Under the pieces are notes generated by a model. The model saw nothing but the letters and a program-made list of their open reading frames with translations, did not search any database and was not told the origin of the DNA. 64,000 bases of DNA from Anaerospora hongkongensis (GTDB lineage: Bacteria > Bacillota > Negativicutes > Sporomusales > DSM-15969), in assembly GCF_004339805.1 (NCBI RefSeq), contig NZ_SLUI01000007.1, positions 205,061 through 269,060 on the forward strand. The letters are read 5' to 3'. Positions 10,530 to 19,291 of this stretch are shown here, one piece after another; the first letter of the stretch is position 1; the number at the start of each line of letters is the position of its first letter. A program made the translations under genes and the position numbers.

Positions 10530-11056
10530 TCGATAAAATTTTGCTGGCCGGCTTTGGCGGCCAGGGAGTTCTGTTTATGGGGAAAATTCTTGCTTATGCC
10601 GGAATGCTTGATGAACGGCAGATTTGCTGGATTCCTTCTTATGGTCCGGAGATGCGCGGCGGTACGGCAAATTGCTCTGTTATTATTTCTGATGATGAAA
10701 TCCATTCAACGGTACTCGAATGTGCAGATGCCGGTATTGTCTTGAACCAGCCGGCTTATGATAAATTCCTGCCGTTTATTAAGCCCGGCGGAACATTAGT
10801 TGTTAACGGATCGATTGTTGACAGTACAATGGCACGTGCGGATATTGAGCTTGTCAACGTTCCTGCCGGTGAGCTTGCTACCGAGCTGGGCAATCACAGC
10901 CTGGCCAATATGATTTGCTTAGGAGCGCTGCTAAGTCGTTTGAAAACCACAAATTTGGCAAGCGTTGAAAGAGCGATCGACGAAGTCGTAGGGAAAAAGA
11001 AGCCTCAGCTTCGGGATACGAATCTTTCTGCTATTCAAGTTGGCTTACAATATTAG
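10526..11056 (+). CDS. 2-oxoacid:ferredoxin oxidoreductase gamma subunit
   Basis: 176-aa gamma subunit with the hallmark GFGGQGVLFMGKIL near the N-terminus and PSYGPEMRGGTANCSV, the CoA-binding domain of PFOR-like enzymes. It is the last gene of the ptb-ferredoxin-alpha-beta-gamma operon; a structured non-coding stretch and a terminator follow. Confidence 0.95.
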   Translation: MIDKILLAGFGGQGVLFMGKILAYAGMLDERQICWIPSYGPEMRGGTANCSVIISDDEIHSTVLECADAGIVLNQPAYDKFLPFIKPGGTLVVNGSIVDSTMARADIELVNVPAGELATELGNHSLANMICLGALLSRLKTTNLASVERAIDEVVGKKKPQLRDTNLSAIQVGLQY

Positions 11057-11101
11057 ATGGCAATCTTCGCAACTATTTTCCGTTCTTTTGGCCTTTCTGG
11101 A

Positions 11102-11212
11102 AATAGCCGGTCCAAAGGATGAAAAATTGCCTGCTTACGTTAAGAAATTCGTACTGTTTGAGCGGTAGCGAGTTTACGAATTTTAGTAAGCTGGCAATTT
11201 TTCAAGGCTATT
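11102..11212. repeat. 111-nt nested palindromic element (REP/MITE-like hairpin)
   Basis: Four successive arms pair across one centre: AATAGCC/GGCTATT, GAAAAATTGCC/GGCAATTTTTC, GCTTAC/GTAAGC and AAATTCGTA/TACGAATTT. The loop is about 20 nt and contains GAGCGGTAGCGAG. No coding potential is visible. It could be a repetitive extragenic palindrome, a MITE relic or a structured RNA at the 3' end of the upstream operon. Confidence 0.7.
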
Positions 11213-11288
11213 GAAAGATTTGGGCCTAGACTTTTTGGTCCTTTTGTGGCAATGACAAAAGGACGAACCCGGGCTATCCCCTTTTGCT

Positions 11289-11342
11289 ACGAGCGGGCTG
11301 TCACATTAGGTTTTTAAACTTACTTGTGACAGCCCTTTTTTT
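11289..11342 (+). terminator. Intrinsic terminator after the 2-oxoacid oxidoreductase operon
   Basis: GGGCTGTCACA pairs with TGTGACAGCCC and is followed by a run of eight T. The rest of the 397-bp gap 11057-11453 holds the palindromic element described separately and a small hairpin (TCCTTTTGT/ACAAAAGGA, near 11239-11263); no gene is seen. Confidence 0.9.
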
Positions 11343-11453
11343 GGTGCCCGCCCCTTTTTGCTCTTAAAGTGCAGTCGTTAGCCCGTTTAGCGGATAGTTT
11401 TCGCAGAAAACGATCAATATACAGGTAACAATTGCTGCTGAAAGGGGCTTTGC

Positions 11454-12365
11454 ATGAATCCGACAGTTAACAGGCAAATTTCCATTATCGGTGTTCCGCT
11501 CGATCTGGGAGCGGATCGCCGCGGAGTAGATATAGGACCCAGTGCAATACGGTATGCCGGGCTTAGAGAGCGTCTGCAGCGTATTGGCTATGAAATTGAT
11601 GATAAGGGCGATATTCTGGCGCACCGGCCGGATAGCTGGCAAGTAGAAGAACCGGCACTGAAATACCTGGATGAAATTGAAAGGGTAAACAGTGAGCTTT
11701 GCCGAATAGTGGGGGAAGAATTAGGGAAAGACCGGTTTCCTCTAGTGTTGGGAGGAGACCACAGCATTGCGATCGGAACAATTTCCGGCGTACTGCAGCA
11801 CAAAAAAAAGCCTGGCGTTATTTGGTTTGACGCTCACGGGGATATTAATACAATGGAGACCTCTCCTACAGGCAATATTCACGGCATGCCCGCTGCAGTC
11901 AGTCTGGGGATTGGCCATGAACGCCTGCTTGCCATCGGTGGCAGCGCTGTTCGCTTAAGGCCGGAAAATTTTGTCATGATTGGTATCCGTGATTTGGACC
12001 CGGGAGAAAAACTGCTGCTCAAAGAACTGGGGATTGCCGTGTATACTATGCATGAGATTGATATACTGGGAATGGCAAAGGTGATGCAGGAGGCGATGAG
12101 CATTGTAACAAAGGGGACAGATGGTGTTCATATCAGTTTTGATATGGATGTCGTTGATCCTTTACATGCTCCCGGAGTAGGAACTCCGGTTGTTGGCGGA
12201 CTGACTTACCGGGAAAGTCATTTGGCAATGGAGCTGCTGTCGGCAGCCAATATCGTTACCAGTGCCGAATTTGTTGAAGTGAATACCGTGCTTGACCACC
12301 AGAATGCGACTGCCAAAATGGCTGTTGCACTTATGGGGTCCTTATTGGGTGAAAGACTAAAATAG
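11454..12365 (+). CDS. rocF: Arginase
   Basis: Hydrolyses L-arginine to ornithine and urea using a binuclear Mn site. The 303-aa protein shows the family metal motifs in order: GGDHSIAIG, DAHGDIN and SFDMDVVDPLHAPG, plus a C-terminal EFVEVNTVLD. The N-terminal IGVPLDLGADRRGVDIGP and the overall pattern fit arginase (RocF) rather than agmatinase. It stands 20 bp before an exported protein gene; no arginine transport or ornithine aminotransferase gene adjoins it. Confidence 0.93.
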   Translation: MNPTVNRQISIIGVPLDLGADRRGVDIGPSAIRYAGLRERLQRIGYEIDDKGDILAHRPDSWQVEEPALKYLDEIERVNSELCRIVGEELGKDRFPLVLGGDHSIAIGTISGVLQHKKKPGVIWFDAHGDINTMETSPTGNIHGMPAAVSLGIGHERLLAIGGSAVRLRPENFVMIGIRDLDPGEKLLLKELGIAVYTMHEIDILGMAKVMQEAMSIVTKGTDGVHISFDMDVVDPLHAPGVGTPVVGGLTYRESHLAMELLSAANIVTSAEFVEVNTVLDHQNATAKMAVALMGSLLGERLK

Positions 12366-12384
12366 GAGCAAAGGGGGAGGAAGG

Positions 12385-13179
12385 ATGGGCCGGTTTCATA
12401 CAGTACTTACCGGTGTGGCAGCCGGTATGTTATGCGTGTTGTTAACAGTGTCAAGCGCTTCGGCTGAGACCAGGCTGCTGCCCAAGGATGCCAAACTGCA
12501 TCCGCAAGGCTGGAGTGTTGGTGAGTTGGTAGAATTCAAAGGCAGTACGACTGTCATGCTGAATCAATGGGGTGAAGTGGTAACAGGAACACTGGATAAG
12601 GATACGTGGCTTACCCCGCGCGGTTGGAACCGTATTCTGCAGGAGTACTATTATGTTACTGCTTCGAGCGATATGAGGCCTTGGTTTTTCCGGTACAACC
12701 TGCCGCCGGTTGACAGGCAATTTACTATTGCTATACCGGATTATGGTCATTTGCTGTATAAAGGGGGCACGGAGGTTACTTTCGATGACCAGGGAAATGT
12801 ACTCAGCGGAACGCTTAAAGAGAAGGCAGCCATTCGCCTGATTGAAGGCCGATATGGCTTTATTACTGTAAAAGCAGGAACTGTACTGGAATTTTTCTCG
12901 TCCGGTGCCGTTTTATCAGCAGTTTTAGAGGAAGATACCCTGCTGCGGCCAACAGGCTGGCAGCTGCATGCTGACAGAAACGATGCTGCCGGCTTTATTC
13001 AGTTCAGTAAAGGAAAGAAGCTTACCTTTAACGAGTCGGGTGAAGTGTTGTCAGGAACGCTGAAGGAACAGGCGGCATTCCCTACTGAGGCTGGAGGGAG
13101 CATGCTCTTTACCGGCGGATCAGTGGTCTATTTTTATTCGGCCGGCTATGCTTCAGCCGAGAGACCGAAAGCTGAATAG
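12385..13179 (+). CDS. Exported protein with four internal sheet-like repeats
   Basis: I do not recognise a named family. The 264-aa product has a signal peptide (hydrophobic residues 7-25 ending SSASAE). The mature part contains four related units with the pattern hydrophobic-x-F-x-x-x-G-x-V-x-S/T-G-T-L-x-x-x, for example EVTFDDQGNVLSGTLKE and KLTFNESGEVLSGTLKE, plus a related TVMLNQWGEVVTGTL and a less regular LEFFSSGAVLSAVLEED. Such repeats recall MORN/YwqK-type beta hairpins. It should act outside the inner membrane. It follows arginase by 20 bp with a good GGGGGAGG site and ends before a terminator. Confidence 0.75.
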   Translation: MGRFHTVLTGVAAGMLCVLLTVSSASAETRLLPKDAKLHPQGWSVGELVEFKGSTTVMLNQWGEVVTGTLDKDTWLTPRGWNRILQEYYYVTASSDMRPWFFRYNLPPVDRQFTIAIPDYGHLLYKGGTEVTFDDQGNVLSGTLKEKAAIRLIEGRYGFITVKAGTVLEFFSSGAVLSAVLEEDTLLRPTGWQLHADRNDAAGFIQFSKGKKLTFNESGEVLSGTLKEQAAFPTEAGGSMLFTGGSVVYFYSAGYASAERPKAE

Positions 13180-13230
13180 AAACAAGCGGCTTTTGCTCTA
13201 AAAAGGGGTGAAACTTCCGTATACAAACAG

Positions 13231-13270
13231 GGGCTGTACTGTGCTTTTTTCGTAAAGCACAGTACAGCCC
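13231..13270. terminator. Intrinsic terminator
   Basis: A 15-bp near-perfect stem (GGGCTGTACTGTGCT with AGCACAGTACAGCCC) lies downstream of the exported repeat protein, followed by GTCTTTTTG. Confidence 0.85.
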
Positions 13271-13326
13271 ATGTCTTTTTGTGTCAGCGTATTCAATATA
13301 CATGTAAACAAAAAAATCAAAAAGTA

Positions 13327-13356
13327 TTGATTAATTCTGACAGCTTCCCATATAAT
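13327..13356 (+). promoter_or_regulatory. Sigma-A-type promoter for the aminotransferase gene
   Basis: TTGATT at 13327-13332 and a perfect TATAAT at 13351-13356 are separated by 18 bp, 27 bp before the ATG of the aminotransferase. The very short leader leaves room only for the ribosome site. Confidence 0.65.
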
Positions 13357-13383
13357 GAAAGAGAATGTGAAGGAGCGATAGAT

Positions 13384-14673
13384 ATGAGTCATTTAAAAAC
13401 ACTGAGTACAGAGGAATTACAACAACAACATGCAGTTTTAGCAGGAAGTTATGAGGCTGTACAGGCTCAAAAGCTGAAACTGGATATGTCCAGAGGAAAA
13501 CCTTGCAGCGAACAATTGGATCTTTCTAATGATTTGTTCAACTGTCTTAGCAAAACCGATTATAAAACCGCTAACGGCACTGATTGCCGCAATTATGGCG
13601 GACTGGACGGAATTGCTGAAGCCAAGGAGTTATTCGCCTGGTTTCTGGAGTCCAAGCCACAGGAAATCATTATCGGAGGAAGCTCCAGTTTAACCATGAT
13701 GCATGATCTGTTATGCCGGGCTATGCTGCATGGCCTGCCTGAGAGTGAAGCTCCCTGGTGCAAGCTGCCAAAAGTAAAATTTCTCTGCCCCAGCCCTGGC
13801 TATGACCGGCACTTTGCGGTCACCGAGCATTTGGGAATGGAATTGATAACGATTCCGTATTTGCATGACGGCCCTGATATGGATTTGGTAGAAAAGCTGG
13901 TAGCCGCAGATCCTGCTATTAAAGGAATTTGGTGTGTACCCAAATACAGCAATCCTACTGGAATCACCTATTCAGACAGTGTTGTGCAGAGATTGGCTGC
14001 AATGCCTACGGCTGCTCCCGATTTTCGGATTATTTGGGACAATGCCTATGTGGTGCATCACTTAACGGATACACCTGATCAACTGCTGGATATTCGCAAG
14101 GCCTGTGCGGCGGCGGGGCATGCTGACCGAGTGTTCATTTTTGCGTCAACATCGAAGATAAATTTCCCCAGTGCCGGAATTGCTATGGTAGCAGCCAGCG
14201 AAAATAATGTTAACTGGCTGAAAAAGCACCTTACCATTCAAACAATTGGCCCGGATAAAATTAATCAGCTTCGTCATGTACGTTTCTTACAGAATCAAGC
14301 AGGCATTGAAGAGCACATGCGCAAGCATGCAGCAGTTATTAAACCTAAATTTGAGATGGTTCTGAGTATACTAGAAAGGGAATTGGGCGGTTTAGACATT
14401 GCTTCCTGGAGTAAACCGCAGGGGGGCTATTTTATCAGTCTCGATACGTTGCCGGGTTGTGCGAGCAAGGTCGTGGAAAAAGCTGCTGCTGCTGGTGTAC
14501 TACTGACCCCGGCAGGCGCTACTTTCCCTTATGGTAAAGATCCGGAAGATAAAAACATCCGCCTTTCTCCTACTTTCCCGCCTCTGTCAGAATTAAAGCA
14601 AGCAATGGAGTTAGTGGTGCTGTGTGTAAAATTAGTCAGCATCGAGCAGGAACTGGCGAGAAGGGCAGCCTAA
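13384..14673 (+). CDS. PLP-dependent aminotransferase, type Ic aspartate aminotransferase family
   Basis: 429 aa from the ATG with GAAGGAG upstream. It belongs to the fold-type I group that includes the Corynebacterium-type Asp aminotransferase: DMSRGKPCSEQLDLSN near the N-terminus, the CPSPGYDRHFA loop, KYSNPTG for substrate and IFASTSKINFPSAG holding the PLP lysine. Role is probably aspartate/2-oxoglutarate exchange, with other amino acids possible. A short promoter precedes it and a terminator follows, so it is monocistronic. Confidence 0.9.
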   Translation: MSHLKTLSTEELQQQHAVLAGSYEAVQAQKLKLDMSRGKPCSEQLDLSNDLFNCLSKTDYKTANGTDCRNYGGLDGIAEAKELFAWFLESKPQEIIIGGSSSLTMMHDLLCRAMLHGLPESEAPWCKLPKVKFLCPSPGYDRHFAVTEHLGMELITIPYLHDGPDMDLVEKLVAADPAIKGIWCVPKYSNPTGITYSDSVVQRLAAMPTAAPDFRIIWDNAYVVHHLTDTPDQLLDIRKACAAAGHADRVFIFASTSKINFPSAGIAMVAASENNVNWLKKHLTIQTIGPDKINQLRHVRFLQNQAGIEEHMRKHAAVIKPKFEMVLSILERELGGLDIASWSKPQGGYFISLDTLPGCASKVVEKAAAAGVLLTPAGATFPYGKDPEDKNIRLSPTFPPLSELKQAMELVVLCVKLVSIEQELARRAA

Positions 14674-14682
14674 TCCGTAGCC

Positions 14683-14722
14683 AAAAGAGCTGTTCACGAA
14701 GAGAATCGTGAACAGCTCTTTT
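14683..14722. terminator. Intrinsic terminator
   Basis: AAAAGAGCTGTTCACGA pairs with TCGTGAACAGCTCTTTT around a six-base loop, directly after the aminotransferase gene. Confidence 0.93.
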
Positions 14723-14803
14723 CTGCGTTGTGCCCAGGAAAGGTATAGAACCCTTAGGACAAAAACCATAATAAAGAAAATGGTTTTTCAAGGAGTTTAC
14801 ACC

Positions 14804-15199
14804 GTGAAACTGGGAGTAAAAGCATTTGTCCTGACGCTGCTTACTTCACTGGCCGTATTTACATTTTTGCTATATATTTCGCTCATCGGCAGCAGCCAGG
14901 AATTGCCTGCGGAAGCGGAGCAGGGGAAGCTTATCTATCAGGAAAAAGCTTGTGTGGAATGCCATACTTTATTTGGCAATGGCGGATACTGGGGCGGCGA
15001 CTTAACGAAAAGTTACTCGCGCTTCGGCAGGGATGGTTTAGCAGCCTATTTAACTGATCCACCGCTTCTTAGCGGAGCTAAGAAAAAGCGGCATGACAAA
15101 CTGAATGACAAGGAGGCAGCGATGGTCGCTGCTTATTTAGAGTTTGTTAATTCGGTTGATAATCTTACTTGGCCTCCTGAACCCAATAGAAAAAAGTAA
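14804..15199 (+). CDS. norC: NorC-like membrane-anchored cytochrome c subunit
   Basis: 131 aa from a GTG with AAGGAG upstream; longer ATG-equivalent extensions overlap the terminator and are unlikely. One N-terminal membrane helix (about 8-28) anchors a cytochrome c domain with CVECH at residues 50-54. The C-terminus ends in LTWPPEPN, matching the NorC ending. In NorC the distal heme ligand is Met in a KMP(N) motif before the last helix; here the equivalent stretch reads KKRHDKLND, with His97 instead. It is 43 bp before the catalytic subunit and should feed electrons to it from outside the membrane. Confidence 0.85.
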   Translation: MKLGVKAFVLTLLTSLAVFTFLLYISLIGSSQELPAEAEQGKLIYQEKACVECHTLFGNGGYWGGDLTKSYSRFGRDGLAAYLTDPPLLSGAKKKRHDKLNDKEAAMVAAYLEFVNSVDNLTWPPEPNRKK

Positions 15200-15242
15200 A
15201 TCAACGTGAAGTTTAATCGGTTTCACAAAAGGGTGCTGCAAA

Positions 15243-16730
15243 TTGTTTCGATCACAGCAGGCAAGTTATAAGTACGCACTGGCCGCCTATATATTGTTTG
15301 GCTTACAAGGCTTAGTCGCAAGCGGTGGAGCGGTAGAATTAATCTTTCCGGATCTGGGGCTTCCTATTTCATATGCAAGCGGAAGGGCTTTTCATCTAAA
15401 CATTAGTATTTACTGGCCCCTGCTGGGCATGATTGGGGCCGTTTATTTCTTCTTTAGTCAGGAAGCCGAGCGGGAAATTGCCACTACCAAACTCATCAAT
15501 GCTAATTTCTGGCTTTTGCTGGGAACCATAGGACTGGTATTGGGATCGCTGCTGTTAGGCTTTACTACAGGCCGAGAATATCTGGAGGCAATGTGGCCGC
15601 TAAAAGCGGCTACTGCCGTTTCTACTTTACTGTTGTGCTATAATTTGGTGAGCACCTACCGGAAAGCAGGTGTGGCGAGAAGCAAGGCTACTCTTATCAG
15701 TATGGCAGCCGGAAGTGTAAGCTTAATTATATTTTACTTACCTAATCTGGTTTCGTATGAACATCCGACTGCAGATGAAATGGCAAAGTTTTTAGTGGTA
15801 CATATCTGGGAGGAAATGTCACTGGAACTTATCGGCACAGGTGTATTGGCGGCCTTGCTTATCAGAGTGGCTAAAGCAGAGCGACAGGCTGTAGAAAGCG
15901 CGATCTACCTGGATCTCACTTTCGTAGCCCTGGCCGGCATATTGGGAACAGGACATCATTATTATTGGATAGGAGTGCCGTCCTTTTGGCTCTGGATCGG
16001 CGGCATTTTTAGTGCAATGCAGGCCCTGCCGGCAATGGTATTATTGTATACCACCGTTAAAACTGCTAAGCTTGCCAGTTTTTTTACGTTATCGAAGCGC
16101 GATAAGATCACAGTGGAACTCATTGGCTGCAGTATGTTTTACCATATTTTTGGTGCCAGTATTTTAGGCTTTTTTATGGCCTATCCGCCTATAAACCGCT
16201 TTATCCATGGCACTTACATTACTTCCGCTCACTCCCATTTGGCACTATTTGGGGTATTCGGCTTTCTGGTTCTTGCGGTATGCTTCTATATCCTGTTTAC
16301 GGAAATTGTCTTTACGGAAAAAATGTACCGGTACAGCCAGCTGGCGGTTTTTGCGTTAAATGCCGGGCTGATCACTATGGCGACCGGGTTGTTGGTAGCA
16401 GGCGGTTTGCAGTGTTATTTTTGGAGGGTGATCGGGGTAGACATAGGCGTAACAAATGAATTAATAAGGCCGTATCTTTTCATCAGGGCGTTGGGTGGAG
16501 GTATTTATGCGATAGGGAGTATGCTTTTAACCTACGTAGTATTAAAAAGTACGTGGCCGTACACAAAATCAATACTTTTTTCCCCGGAAAAGCTTTCCGT
16601 TATAAAACAGGATGATTGGTATCACTTGCGCAGTTTGCTGCAGGAATTAACGGCAAAAGGAAAAGAAGCGGAAAAGTTAGTAAGAAAAATAAATGATTTG
16701 ATTAAAGAGAAAAACTCCCCAACTAAATAG
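15243..16730 (+). CDS. norB: NorB-like heme-copper/nitric oxide reductase catalytic subunit
   Basis: 495-aa polytopic protein from a TTG. Expected metal ligands are in place: His51 (low-spin heme), His187 in HIWEE, the pair His238-His239 in GHHYYW, and His330/His332 in AHSH. Glu191 and Glu195 match the conserved glutamates of cNOR. No Tyr-His pair of oxygen-reducing cbb3 enzymes is evident in the helix with GHH. Role: reduction of NO to N2O at the membrane, probably detoxification in an anaerobe. A C-terminal helical tail of about 45 residues is unusual. A terminator follows at once. Confidence 0.85.
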   Translation: MFRSQQASYKYALAAYILFGLQGLVASGGAVELIFPDLGLPISYASGRAFHLNISIYWPLLGMIGAVYFFFSQEAEREIATTKLINANFWLLLGTIGLVLGSLLLGFTTGREYLEAMWPLKAATAVSTLLLCYNLVSTYRKAGVARSKATLISMAAGSVSLIIFYLPNLVSYEHPTADEMAKFLVVHIWEEMSLELIGTGVLAALLIRVAKAERQAVESAIYLDLTFVALAGILGTGHHYYWIGVPSFWLWIGGIFSAMQALPAMVLLYTTVKTAKLASFFTLSKRDKITVELIGCSMFYHIFGASILGFFMAYPPINRFIHGTYITSAHSHLALFGVFGFLVLAVCFYILFTEIVFTEKMYRYSQLAVFALNAGLITMATGLLVAGGLQCYFWRVIGVDIGVTNELIRPYLFIRALGGGIYAIGSMLLTYVVLKSTWPYTKSILFSPEKLSVIKQDDWYHLRSLLQELTAKGKEAEKLVRKINDLIKEKNSPTK

Positions 16731-16737
16731 ACAGCTT

Positions 16738-16762
16738 AAACCGCGTTTTTACGCGGTTTTTC
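16738..16762 (+). terminator. Intrinsic terminator after norB
   Basis: AAACCGCG pairs with CGCGGTTT and is followed by a T run. The 220 bp up to the chemoreceptor are AT-rich with no gene seen. Confidence 0.85.
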
Positions 16763-16981
16763 ATTTATCTTTAGTATGCTTAATCGACAAAAACAAACAA
16801 ATTAATAAAAATTTTGTAGAAGTTTGGCATAATATGTATTTTGTGATAAAATTTTAAATAGATTAATTAGCTGCTATTTCTTTGAATTTTGAGGATAGGA
16901 GGGTAGTGTGGACGAAACTTATTCGTTGGGATAAGGGATAAGAGCTAATGAGTAGGATTTAATACTAGGGGAGTTGTGGTA

Positions 16982-19012
16982 ATGAAATTTAAAAATATTC
17001 AAACTCGTTTACTCCTTGCTTTACTACCTCTTATTTTCATCGTATTAGTCATTTTATCAGGGGCCAGCTATTACATTGCAGAACGCGCCTTGGAGAAGAG
17101 CGTTAATGAAACTGCTATGGCAGTCTCATCGGATTACGGCAATCGGATTAAAAGTGAAATGCAGGACGTAATGGTCCGTTTAGATGATTTATCGCGGGTA
17201 CCGGCAATTCGAACAGGCGGTGACAAGGCCCAGGCTGTGGCAGCTATGGCTGAAACACAGCAAATTGTAGGATTTGAAACGGTTCTTTTTATTGCTCCTG
17301 ACGGCTCTGCAATCCGCGGTGACGGGACATCCGGTCAATATGGCGACCGTGAGTACTTTAAAAAAGTAATGAGTACCAAAAAGGCGTATGTTTCGGAAAT
17401 GCTGGTTTCAAAAGCTACCGGCAAAATCTCGGTTGTTTTAGCAACTCCTGTTATGAACAACGGACAGCTGGTTGGTGTAATCGGCGGTACCTATTCTCTG
17501 GAAAAAATGACCGAACTGATTAGAGATATGAAGTTTTTAGAAAGCGGCTATGGGACTATCGTTGATAATAACGGTGTGCTGCTGGCACATCCCAAGCGGC
17601 CTGATACCATTGGCAAGCTGAATATCTCCCAGAAAAAAGTAAATCCTGAGCTTAAGCTGCAGCAGGACGAAATTGATGATAATCTGATCAATTTATTTGC
17701 GGCAGCGGTGCAGTCGGGTAAGCCGACTCGCGGGGTATATACGTTTGTTGATGGTGTAAAGCGGGTGGCCGTGTATACACCGATTGAGCTGCCGGGGGGA
17801 CAGCGGTGGTTTATGTCCGTAGCTGCTCCGGAAGCGGAAGCAACCCAGGCTACCAGCTCGCTGGCGAGGACCATGCTGATCTTGTCGCTAGTATGCTTAC
17901 TGATTATTGCCGGGCTGACTGTTTTCATTGCCCGTCAGTTAGTAAAACCGATTTTGGTTATACGGGATGAATGTCTGCTCTTGGCTGATGGGGATTTGCG
18001 GGAGCGGGAGGCCCGTGTGACGAGTGAAGATGAAATTGGCCAGCTGGCCAAAGGATTCCGGGATATGAGAACCAATCTTCACCAGTTGGTAACAACTGTG
18101 CATTCCCAAGCAGAGCAGCTGGCGGCTTCCAGTCAGCAGCTAACGGCAGGGGCGGAACAATCGGCGCAGGCAGCAAACCAGGTAGCAGCATCTATTACGG
18201 ATGTGGCTGCAGGCGCGCAGGAACAGCTGGTGGCAGCCGGTGAAACAGCAGCAATCGTGGAGCAGATGTCTGCAAGCATCGAGCAGGTTGCGGCAAATGC
18301 TAATGAAGTGGCGTTTCAATCATCACAGGCAGCTGTGAAAGCAACGGAAGGCAATAAGTCGGTCAGCCAGGCAGTGACCCAAATGGCTAATATTGAGCAG
18401 ACCGTTACCGCTTCTGCCCAAGTAGTGGCAAAACTAGGGGAACGATCCAAAGAAATTGGGCAGATTGTTGATGCAATATCGGGCATTGCCGGTCAAACAA
18501 ATCTGCTGGCACTAAATGCTGCTATTGAAGCAGCGCGCGCGGGTGAACAGGGGCGTGGCTTTGCCGTAGTAGCGGAAGAGGTGCGCAAACTGGCAGAACA
18601 GTCTCAGGATGCCGCCAAACAGATTGCCACATTAATTGGCGAAATTCAGGGGGATACGGATAAGGCCGTTGTCGCTATGAATGAAGGTACCCATGAAGTA
18701 AAAAGAGGCGCAGAGGTTGTTAATGCATCCGGACAAGCCTTTGAGGAGATCGTAGCCCTGGTTACGCAGGTATCGGATCAGGTTAAGGAAATTTCGGCTG
18801 CTATTGAGCAAATGGCTACAGGCAGCCAGCGAATTGTGAATTCGGTAAACTGCATTGACAGCTTAAGTAAAAAATCCGCTGAGGAATCAGAAGTTGTTTC
18901 GGCAGCTACAGAGGAGCAGTCAGCAACAATGGAAGAAATTGCTTCCTCCAGCAGGAGTCTGGCTCATTTGGCAACCGATTTACGGGAAGCGGTAGGTAAA
19001 TTCCGCGTATAA
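16982..19012 (+). CDS. Methyl-accepting chemotaxis protein with double Cache sensor
   Basis: 676 aa from the ATG with GGGGAG upstream. An N-terminal membrane helix (about 10-33), a 260-residue extracytoplasmic region with dCache-1 features ([37 protein letters not shown]), a second helix near 297-320, a HAMP linker ([12 protein letters not shown]) and a long cytoplasmic coiled coil with the conserved hairpin tip ([20 protein letters not shown]). It senses a small molecule outside the cell and signals to CheA. dCache domains bind amino acids or carboxylates; the ligand here is unknown. Monogenic, with its own terminator. Confidence 0.95.
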   Translation: MKFKNIQTRLLLALLPLIFIVLVILSGASYYIAERALEKSVNETAMAVSSDYGNRIKSEMQDVMVRLDDLSRVPAIRTGGDKAQAVAAMAETQQIVGFETVLFIAPDGSAIRGDGTSGQYGDREYFKKVMSTKKAYVSEMLVSKATGKISVVLATPVMNNGQLVGVIGGTYSLEKMTELIRDMKFLESGYGTIVDNNGVLLAHPKRPDTIGKLNISQKKVNPELKLQQDEIDDNLINLFAAAVQSGKPTRGVYTFVDGVKRVAVYTPIELPGGQRWFMSVAAPEAEATQATSSLARTMLILSLVCLLIIAGLTVFIARQLVKPILVIRDECLLLADGDLREREARVTSEDEIGQLAKGFRDMRTNLHQLVTTVHSQAEQLAASSQQLTAGAEQSAQAANQVAASITDVAAGAQEQLVAAGETAAIVEQMSASIEQVAANANEVAFQSSQAAVKATEGNKSVSQAVTQMANIEQTVTASAQVVAKLGERSKEIGQIVDAISGIAGQTNLLALNAAIEAARAGEQGRGFAVVAEEVRKLAEQSQDAAKQIATLIGEIQGDTDKAVVAMNEGTHEVKRGAEVVNASGQAFEEIVALVTQVSDQVKEISAAIEQMATGSQRIVNSVNCIDSLSKKSAEESEVVSAATEEQSATMEEIASSSRSLAHLATDLREAVGKFRV

Positions 19013-19044
19013 ATTAGTAATGGCTGCGGATACCGGCCATGTAT

Positions 19045-19082
19045 AAAGAGAAGGTCACAACCTGGTTGTGACCTTCTCTTTT
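19045..19082. terminator. Intrinsic terminator after chemoreceptor
   Basis: AAAGAGAAGGTCACAACC pairs with a TTGTGACCTTCTCTTT arm around a 3-4 base loop. Confidence 0.92.
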
Positions 19083-19164
19083 CAATAGCGGCAAGTGTGT
19101 AAAGAAAAATGACATACTGGCAAGATTGTTTCCGGGTTTGGCAATAATGCTGCCAGATCTAGTA

Positions 19165-19177
19165 AACAATAATTGTT
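19165..19177. promoter_or_regulatory. Inverted repeat upstream of sigma-54 promoter (candidate activator site)
   Basis: AACAAT-A-ATTGTT is a perfect palindrome about 55 bp before the -24 element of the methionine gamma-lyase gene. Its location fits an upstream activating sequence for the enhancer-binding protein at 20487; function is inferred. Confidence 0.35.
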
Positions 19178-19227
19178 ATGTGCAGCTGGAACCGGCAGGA
19201 AGCAAACAACTTGCCTTAGGAAAGACG

Positions 19228-19244
19228 TTGGCATAAAACTTGCT
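19228..19244 (+). promoter_or_regulatory. Sigma-54 (-24/-12) promoter of megL
   Basis: TTGGCAT-AAAAC-TTGCT matches the consensus TTGGCAC-N5-TTGCT with one difference, 48 bp before the ATG. The adjacent convergent gene encodes an enhancer-binding protein with an ACT sensor, the expected partner. Confidence 0.78.
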
Positions 19245-19291
19245 CCTGATCTAGAGAAGAAACGGCAATACAATGCCAGGAGGTTATGTCA

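Noticed and set aside
11150-11175. GAGCGGTAGCGAG as a possible CRISPR or phage repeat
   Set aside because: Single occurrence in the loop of one hairpin, no spacer array or cas genes.
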